Shown here: one piece after another, positions 62,755 through 64,000 of the stretch
Numbering within the stretch: position 1 is the first letter of the stretch
Layout of the letters: every line of letters begins with the position of its first letter
Source: FEN-1297 sp021817845
GTDB lineage: Bacteria > Bacteroidota > Ignavibacteria > Ignavibacteriales > Ignavibacteriaceae
Assembly: GCA_021817845.1 (NCBI GenBank)
Contig: JAKAFW010000006.1
Location: forward strand, 67,622 to 131,621
Reading direction: 5' to 3'
DNA length: 64,000 nt
Program-made: the position numbers and the translations under genes
Notes under the pieces: model-generated
The model's input: the letters and a program-made list of their open reading frames with translations, nothing else
What the model was told of the DNA's origin: nothing
Databases searched by the model: none

Positions 62755-64000
62755 TTATACATCAAGATTTCTAACATACTTTGCATTCTTTTCTATAAAC
62801 TCTCTTCTTGGTTCTACGTCGTCTCCCATTAGAGTTTCAAAAATTTTATCTGCTGTTGCAGCGCTTTCAAGATTTACCTGAAGGACAGTTCTTGTTTCCG
62901 GATTCATAGTTGTTTCCCAAAGCTGTTCTGGGTTCATTTCCCCCAAGCCTTTGTAGCGGGATATTAAAACGCCCTTTGTGGTTGTTTCTTCGCCGGGGTT
63001 TTCTTCAGAGCCTTCGTCGGCTTCTTTACCGTTAGATTTCAATCTCTTTAAAATATCGTCTCTTTCGTTATCATCGAAAGCGTAGAATTCTTGTTTCCCT
63101 TTTTTAACCTTATAAAGGGGTGGCTGCGCGATATAAATTTTTCCCTCGTTGATAAGGTCTTGCATGTGGCGATAGAAAAATGTTAGGAGCAAAGTTCTAA
63201 TATGACTGCCATCGACATCGGCATCTGTCATTAAAATTATTTTGCCATAGCGTGCTTTTGAAGCATCAAAGTCTACTCCTAGTCCAGCGCCTATTGCAGA
63301 GATAATAGCTTTAATTTCATTATTCTCTAAGATTTTATTAAGCTTTGCTTTTTCAACATTTAAAATTTTTCCTTTAAGTGGAAGAATCGCCTGAAACCTT
63401 CTATCGCGTCCCTGTTTAGCGGAACCACCAGCAGAATCACCTTCGACGATATAAATTTCGCAATGTTCTGGGTCGGTAATGGAACAATCAGCGAGTTTTC
63501 CCGGCAAGTTCATCCCATCTAGTGCATTTTTTCTTCTAGTTAAATCGCGTGCTTTTCTAGCTGCTTCACGAGCCTCTGCAGCGCGCATACATTTTTCAAT
63601 TATTTTTTTCCCTACGCTGGGATTTTCTTCAAGAAACTCTGCTAATTTTTCCCCAACCATAGTTTCAACCGCAGATTTTGTTTCGCTGTTGCCAAGCTTT
63701 GTTTTAGTTTGCCCTTCAAACTGAGGTTCTGCAACTTTAACGGAGATAACAGCTGTTAGTCCTTCCCTAAAATCATCTCCGGTTAAAGTAATTTTTCCTT
63801 CTTTAATCAATCCGTTTTTGTAAGCATAATTGTTTAGTGTTCTTGTCAACGCTGTTTTAAAACCAACTAGGTGTGTTCCGCCTTCGTGAGTATTAATATT
63901 ATTGACATAAGAAAAAATATTTTCGCTGTATGAGCCGTTGTATTGAAATCCTATTTCAACCGGAGTGTTGTCCTTTTCCCCCTCAATATAAATTGTTTTA
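62755..64000 (-). CDS. gyrB: DNA gyrase subunit B (C-terminal part, 5' end outside window)
   Basis: The frame is open from base 63999 to the stop at 62755 on the minus strand, so a TTG at 63849 is internal and not a start. The visible part begins in the transducer domain (NTHEGGTHLVGFKTALTRT) and contains the TOPRIM domain with IVEGDSAGGSAKQGRDR, DADVDGSHIRTLLLTFFYR and the C-terminal RYKGLGEMNPEQLWETTMNP, ending near KYVRNLDV. The N-terminal ATPase domain lies beyond the window. The distance to gyrA (143 bases) and the shared strand suggest a gyrB-gyrA transcription unit. Confidence 0.96.
   Translation of the reverse strand, partial: KTIYIEGEKDNTPVEIGFQYNGSYSENIFSYVNNINTHEGGTHLVGFKTALTRTLNNYAYKNGLIKEGKITLTGDDFREGLTAVISVKVAEPQFEGQTKTKLGNSETKSAVETMVGEKLAEFLEENPSVGKKIIEKCMRAAEAREAARKARDLTRRKNALDGMNLPGKLADCSITDPEHCEIYIVEGDSAGGSAKQGRDRRFQAILPLKGKILNVEKAKLNKILENNEIKAIISAIGAGLGVDFDASKARYGKIILMTDADVDGSHIRTLLLTFFYRHMQDLINEGKIYIAQPPLYKVKKGKQEFYAFDDNERDDILKRLKSNGKEADEGSEENPGEETTTKGVLISRYKGLGEMNPEQLWETTMNPETRTVLQVNLESAATADKIFETLMGDDVEPRREFIEKNAKYVRNLDV

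Noticed and set aside
63847..63849. TTG at 63849 as the gyrB start
   Set aside because: The frame continues through the window edge with conserved GyrB sequence.

Overview
The window looks like a piece of a low-GC, Gram-negative chromosome from the Ignavibacteria (Bacteroidota/Chlorobi group). The reasons are: two secreted proteins ending in a type IX secretion (T9SS) sorting domain of the form YPNPFNP / NSPNPF; lipid A genes (lpxB, lpxK); a TonB-type protein; A-rich leaders with frequent TTG starts; and a promoter resembling the Bacteroidota -33/-7 type. This is inference; no rRNA or tRNA gene was seen. Both ends cut through genes: a T9SS-exported subtilase on the left (open through base 1) and gyrB on the right (open through base 64000).

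Layout. 1-2.3 kb: tail of the subtilase, then a 750-base spacer crowded with short hairpin repeats. 2.3-4.8 kb: DinB/YfiT-like enzyme, hemH, tpiA. 5.0-13.9 kb: a packed run of a GH2-like ectodomain fused to a membrane domain, smc, a T9SS beta-propeller-like protein and an MtnX-like phosphatase. 14-17.4 kb: a membrane methyltransferase, then lpxB, a DUF374 acyltransferase and lpxK (lipid A). 17.5-24.6 kb: ppdK, queA-ispD, an orphan methyltransferase, plsY-gpsA. 24.8-29.7 kb: metal homeostasis, with a DtxR/MntR regulator, an NRAMP transporter, a universal stress protein, a VIT1-family transporter, and a 35-residue membrane protein encoded divergently from the regulator. 30-33 kb: trhO, a MORN/TonB fusion, pdxB.

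33.3-37.1 kb (minus strand) is the most unusual block: two diverged D-Ala-D-Ala-ligase-like ATP-grasp enzymes, a GNAT acetyltransferase and a KamA radical-SAM lysine 2,3-aminomutase, overlapping or closely spaced. The KamA copy keeps the residues that select lysine, so I infer a pathway that makes beta-lysine and ligates and/or acetylates it. I know of no described product for this gene set.

37.3-48 kb: recG, dgt, a sugar-nucleotide block (rfbA, rfbC, a DegT-type aminotransferase, fcl, gmd), then a minus-strand set of GNAT, dCMP-type deaminase and EamA exporter. 48.2-60 kb: protein and proline catabolism, with an S9A prolyl oligopeptidase, pruA flanked by two copies of one inverted repeat, ychF, an M49 peptidase, a HAD hydrolase and an active/inactive M16 peptidase pair. 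60.2-64 kb: gyrA and gyrB on the minus strand. The spacers around pruA, and those at 1.6-2.3 and 33.1 kb, carry dispersed palindromic elements, including a cloverleaf-like one at 50347-50464. No CRISPR array, complete insertion sequence or phage region was seen.
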